Shown here piece after piece: positions 13,766-16,418 of a DNA stretch of 16,418 bases (its first letter is position 1; the number at the start of each line of letters is the position of its first letter). Source of the stretch: Bacillota bacterium (GTDB lineage: Bacteria; Bacillota; Clostridia; Clostridiales; Clostridiaceae); the NCBI GenBank assembly GCA_023451395.1, contig JAEXZL010000016.1:1-16418 (forward strand), in the 5' to 3' direction. The position numbers were made by a program, and so were the translations under genes. The notes under the pieces were generated by a model. It was given only the letters and a program-made list of their open reading frames with translations. It did not search any database and was not told the DNA's origin.

Positions 13766-14743
13766 ATGAAGGGATATAAATATTTGGTGCTAATTGTTGC
13801 TGCTGTAATAATACTGATTATTTCAGTTACCTGGGATACAGAAAAGGGGAATGAAAGCAATGCAGGCAAAAATGAAGATAAAAAGAGGCTAGTTCTATTA
13901 TCCCATGTATATAACAATGATTATTGGGCTATTATCCGTAATGGTGCTGAGAAGGCTGCTGAAGAAAGAGGTGCTATACTTGAGTATGCGGGACCAGAAA
14001 CAAGCTCCTTGGAGGAAAGCTTAAGACTTATAGAAAAATACACTATTGCAAAAAAAGATGGAATCATAACCTATGTATTAGATGCGGATAAAACCCAAGG
14101 CGCTATTGATAAGGCTGTGGATAAAGGGATTCCTATAATTACTATAGATACTGATGCTCCGGAATCAAAGCGGCTTGCCTATGTAGGCACTGATAACATT
14201 AAGGCTGGAGAAAAGGCTGCTAGGGAGCTGATGATAAGGCTTAGAAGTAAAGATGAGATTGGGATTATAATGGGGGGAAGGAGTAACACAAATCAAATTG
14301 AAAGAGTAGAGGGCTTCAAAAACTATATTGAAAAAAACTCTGATATAGAGATTGTAGATATTTTATCCTCTGATTCCTATGCTTTAGAAGCAGAGCTGGC
14401 AGCAAAGAAGCTTTTAAAAGATGCACCATACATAGATGCTATATATTGTACAAGTGCTTTAGATGGAATGGGAGCGGCCAGAGCTGTAGAGGATATAAAA
14501 ATGGGTGGAAAAATTAAAATAATAAGCTTTGATGATCTTCCTGAAACCATAGAATACATTGAACGAGGAATTATTTCTGCAACCATAGCACAGAAACCTT
14601 ATGAAATGGGTTACAAGGCTGTAAGTCTTATGATGGATGTTCTAGAGGGAGAGAGCCTTAGTTATGAGGAATATATAACTGAAACTACCATAATTACGAA
14701 AACCAGTTTATTAGAGCAAAAGAAAAATAATAAAGGAGAGTAG
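13766..14743 (+). CDS. Membrane-anchored periplasmic sugar-binding-type protein (sensor co-receptor)
   Basis: This 325 aa RbsB/LacI-type sugar-binding fold (Peripla_BP_4) starts with a short basic end and one membrane helix (about 5-21). No lipobox cysteine follows, so it is probably anchored by an uncleaved helix facing outward. Family features include LVLLSHVYNNDYWAIIRNGAEKAA (42-65), GIPIITIDTDAP (about 122-133), YVGTDNIKAGEKAA, IIMGGRSNTNQIERVEGF and the hinge IISFDDLPETIEYI. No permease or ATPase gene is next to it; instead, a LytS/YesM kinase starts 5 bases after its stop. This matches clostridial systems such as XylFII-LytS-LytR, where the binding protein presents the sugar to the kinase. 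The ligand is not known. AGGAG lies 5 bases before the ATG. Confidence 0.9.
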   Translation: MKGYKYLVLIVAAVIILIISVTWDTEKGNESNAGKNEDKKRLVLLSHVYNNDYWAIIRNGAEKAAEERGAILEYAGPETSSLEESLRLIEKYTIAKKDGIITYVLDADKTQGAIDKAVDKGIPIITIDTDAPESKRLAYVGTDNIKAGEKAARELMIRLRSKDEIGIIMGGRSNTNQIERVEGFKNYIEKNSDIEIVDILSSDSYALEAELAAKKLLKDAPYIDAIYCTSALDGMGAARAVEDIKMGGKIKIISFDDLPETIEYIERGIISATIAQKPYEMGYKAVSLMMDVLEGESLSYEEYITETTIITKTSLLEQKKNNKGE

Positions 14744-14748
14744 GGGGA

Positions 14749-16215
14749 TTGTTTTACAGAAGTATTAAGACCAGGATTTTAGGCTTTATCATCATAGCAA
14801 TTTTATCAATAATATCCGTTAATGTTTATTCAGTCCTTAGAATAGGCTCTTTGGAAAAGCAATATAACGATATTATTAATAAAATGTTTGTGATTAATAA
14901 TATAAGAGGAGAAATAAACTCATCCCTTCTTTATTTAGAAAGATATTTTATTACCAAAACCGATAGCGATTTAAAGAATTACATAAGTCATTATGAAAAG
15001 GTTATGGACAATGTTAAAAAGCTAGATAAATTTGAACTAAATAATAGCTACTATCTTATAGAGGATTTGGATAATACTCTAAAGGGATACATGGAGACCT
15101 CTCAAGAAGCTATACTCATATCTTATATATATGACCGTGGAGAAGAATCCTACAGTAAGCTTCAGGAAACTAAAGAAATAACTGAATTTATAAATGATTA
15201 CTGCAAAAACATTCAGGATGAATACTTAATATATAATGAGCAGTTATATAAAACTATTTCACTAAATAATAGCCAAAAAAATGGGGTGCTTTTAAGCTCT
15301 GTGGCATTGATGCTGCTTTTTGCCTCAGCTTTTGGAGTACTTATGGCAAAGGATATCACTGAGCCTCTTATAAAGCTCACTGAGCACTCTAGAAAGGTTT
15401 CCCATGGGGATTTTAACTTAGAGCCTCTTCAAAGGCCTGATATATATGAGCTGCAGGTGGTAACGGAAGGCTTTAATGCCATGGTAGAGGATATTAATAA
15501 GCTTATAAAGGAAATTCAAGATAAGGCTGCCCTAGAGAAGAAGCTTAAGGATGAGGAGCTTAAAAATCTTACAAATCAAAACATGTTAAAAACTGCAAAG
15601 CTGAAAGTGCTCCAGGCTCAGATAAATCCTCATTTCCTTTTTAATACTTTAAATACCATAGTTTTAACCTCAGTGGAGGAGGGGGCTTATAATACAGAAA
15701 AAATGCTCAATTCTGTTTCACAGCTTTTAAGATATAGCCTTTATATGCTTGATCATATAACCACTCTAGAAAAGGAGTTTGAAATCATTAAAGAGTACTT
15801 ATATCTTCAGAATATGCGTTTTGGGGATAGAGTTACTTTTGATATGAAGCTAGACAGCTCTATTTTAGGGATAAAGCTCCCGGGAATGATACTTCAACCC
15901 TTGGTGGAAAATGCTATAACTCATGGTATTGAGAATAAGGAAGAGGGCGGAGAAATTAAAATTGAAGCCTTAAGGATAAGGGATCATTGCATAATAAAAA
16001 TTGAGGATAATGGAGTTGGAATGAGTGGTGACAAGGTGAAGGAAATCTTAGGAGCTAATGAGATTTCTAAGCTGCAGGAGCATGGGACAGGCCTTGGAAC
16101 AGCTAATGTAATTAACAGATTAAAAATTTTCTTTGGTAGAGATGACGTGATTACAATTATTAGCAAAGAAAACTATGGGACAAAAATTTACGTAAAAATC
16201 CCCATAAAGGAGTGA
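14749..16215 (+). CDS. LytS/YesM-family sensor histidine kinase
   Basis: This 488 aa membrane kinase probably reads the adjacent binding protein and phosphorylates the next-gene regulator. TM1 is at about 8-27, an outside helical region at 30-178 (a four-helix-bundle-like sensor, inferred), and TM2 at about 179-199. HAMP follows at about 200-255, then a coiled-coil (255-285). The His_kinase domain carries phospho-acceptor H295 in QINPHFLFNTLNT. The ATPase domain shows LVENAITHGIE (N388), EDNGVGM (419-425) and GTGLGTANVINRL (446-458). All catalytic motifs are intact. The start is a TTG at 14749, with AAGGAG (14733-14738) 10 bases before; the next methionine (46) would remove TM1. The stop is four bases before the regulator's start. 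Confidence 0.95.
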   Translation: MFYRSIKTRILGFIIIAILSIISVNVYSVLRIGSLEKQYNDIINKMFVINNIRGEINSSLLYLERYFITKTDSDLKNYISHYEKVMDNVKKLDKFELNNSYYLIEDLDNTLKGYMETSQEAILISYIYDRGEESYSKLQETKEITEFINDYCKNIQDEYLIYNEQLYKTISLNNSQKNGVLLSSVALMLLFASAFGVLMAKDITEPLIKLTEHSRKVSHGDFNLEPLQRPDIYELQVVTEGFNAMVEDINKLIKEIQDKAALEKKLKDEELKNLTNQNMLKTAKLKVLQAQINPHFLFNTLNTIVLTSVEEGAYNTEKMLNSVSQLLRYSLYMLDHITTLEKEFEIIKEYLYLQNMRFGDRVTFDMKLDSSILGIKLPGMILQPLVENAITHGIENKEEGGEIKIEALRIRDHCIIKIEDNGVGMSGDKVKEILGANEISKLQEHGTGLGTANVINRLKIFFGRDDVITIISKENYGTKIYVKIPIKE

Positions 16216-16219
16216 GGTA

Positions 16220-16418
16220 ATGATGTTTAATGCCTTAATTGCCGATGATGAAGAGCTAGAGAGAAGAGCTATCAAAAATATAATAATAAATAATTTTCCT
16301 GAAGAATTTAATATATATGAGGCGAAAAATGGAAGAGAAGCCATTGAGGTGGCTGAGAGAATACGGCCTGACCTAGTGATTATTGATATTAAGATGCCAG
16401 GAATAAATGGTATAGAGG
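16220..16418 (+). CDS. Response regulator, N-terminal receiver part only (cut by window edge)
   Basis: Sixty-six codons are visible of a CheY-like receiver domain: the acidic pocket DDEE (9-12) and the phospho-acceptor D56 in LVIIDIKMPG are present. It starts after the kinase stop, with AAAGGAGTGAGG before two adjacent ATG codons (16220 and 16223). I use the first, 7 bases from AAGGAG. Because LytS/YesM kinases pair with either LytTR or AraC-type regulators, the output domain lies outside the window and cannot be known. The early motif RRAIKNIIINNF followed by a receiver is common among YesN-type (AraC) regulators, so that is my first guess. Confidence 0.9.
   Translation, partial: MMFNALIADDEELERRAIKNIIINNFPEEFNIYEAKNGREAIEVAERIRPDLVIIDIKMPGINGIE

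Noticed and set aside
1..16418. CRISPR array, transposon, prophage or toxin-antitoxin system
   Set aside because: No evenly spaced long repeats, no transposase or integrase, and no small paired toxin-antitoxin genes were seen on either strand.

Overview
The window is AT-rich, densely coded DNA with strong AGGAGG-type ribosome binding sites, occasional TTG/GTG starts and hairpin-plus-T-run terminators. Together with the protein families (short-type transaldolase, a DUF3867-like protein, a LytS/YesM-type kinase, a CoA-disulfide-reductase-like flavoprotein) this points to the chromosome of a Clostridium-like Firmicute. I see no rRNA, tRNA, CRISPR array, transposase, integrase or phage gene. It looks like ordinary chromosomal metabolic and envelope-sensing DNA rather than a mobile island.

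Left part (1-5400): a DeoR-family repressor on the minus strand is divergent from a two-gene transaldolase-transketolase operon. The 396 bp between the two chosen starts hold AT-rich 9-base repeats and a 9-bp inverted repeat that are good operator candidates. The pair interconverts pentose, tetrose, triose and hexose phosphates. It ends at a strong terminator and is followed by a monocistronic FAD/NAD(P)H disulfide reductase.

Middle (5500-10150): an NAD-dependent epimerase/dehydratase-like protein is convergent with two tandem, paralogous, membrane-anchored beta-lactamase-fold serine proteins. A perfect 36-bp palindrome lies between them. The paralogs keep SxxK and SDN but have KIG instead of KTG, and appear to lack the omega-loop glutamate of class A beta-lactamases. 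The second paralog seems to start at a TTG whose Shine-Dalgarno overlaps the ATG equivalent to the first paralog's start. Next come a conserved clostridial protein of unknown function and, convergent with it, an aldo/keto reductase.

Right part (10200-16418): a CapA-like lipoprotein is divergent from an ECF sigma factor and its membrane anti-sigma factor, which carries a large extracytoplasmic domain. An inverted repeat and an ECF-like promoter lie upstream of the sigma gene. The window closes with a three-component sugar-sensing-type operon: a membrane-anchored sugar-binding protein, a LytS/YesM histidine kinase and a response regulator cut off by the window edge. This recalls the XylFII-LytS-LytR arrangement of clostridia. 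The most interesting items are the beta-lactamase-like pair and the anchored-binding-protein two-component system; neither is proven to be new.
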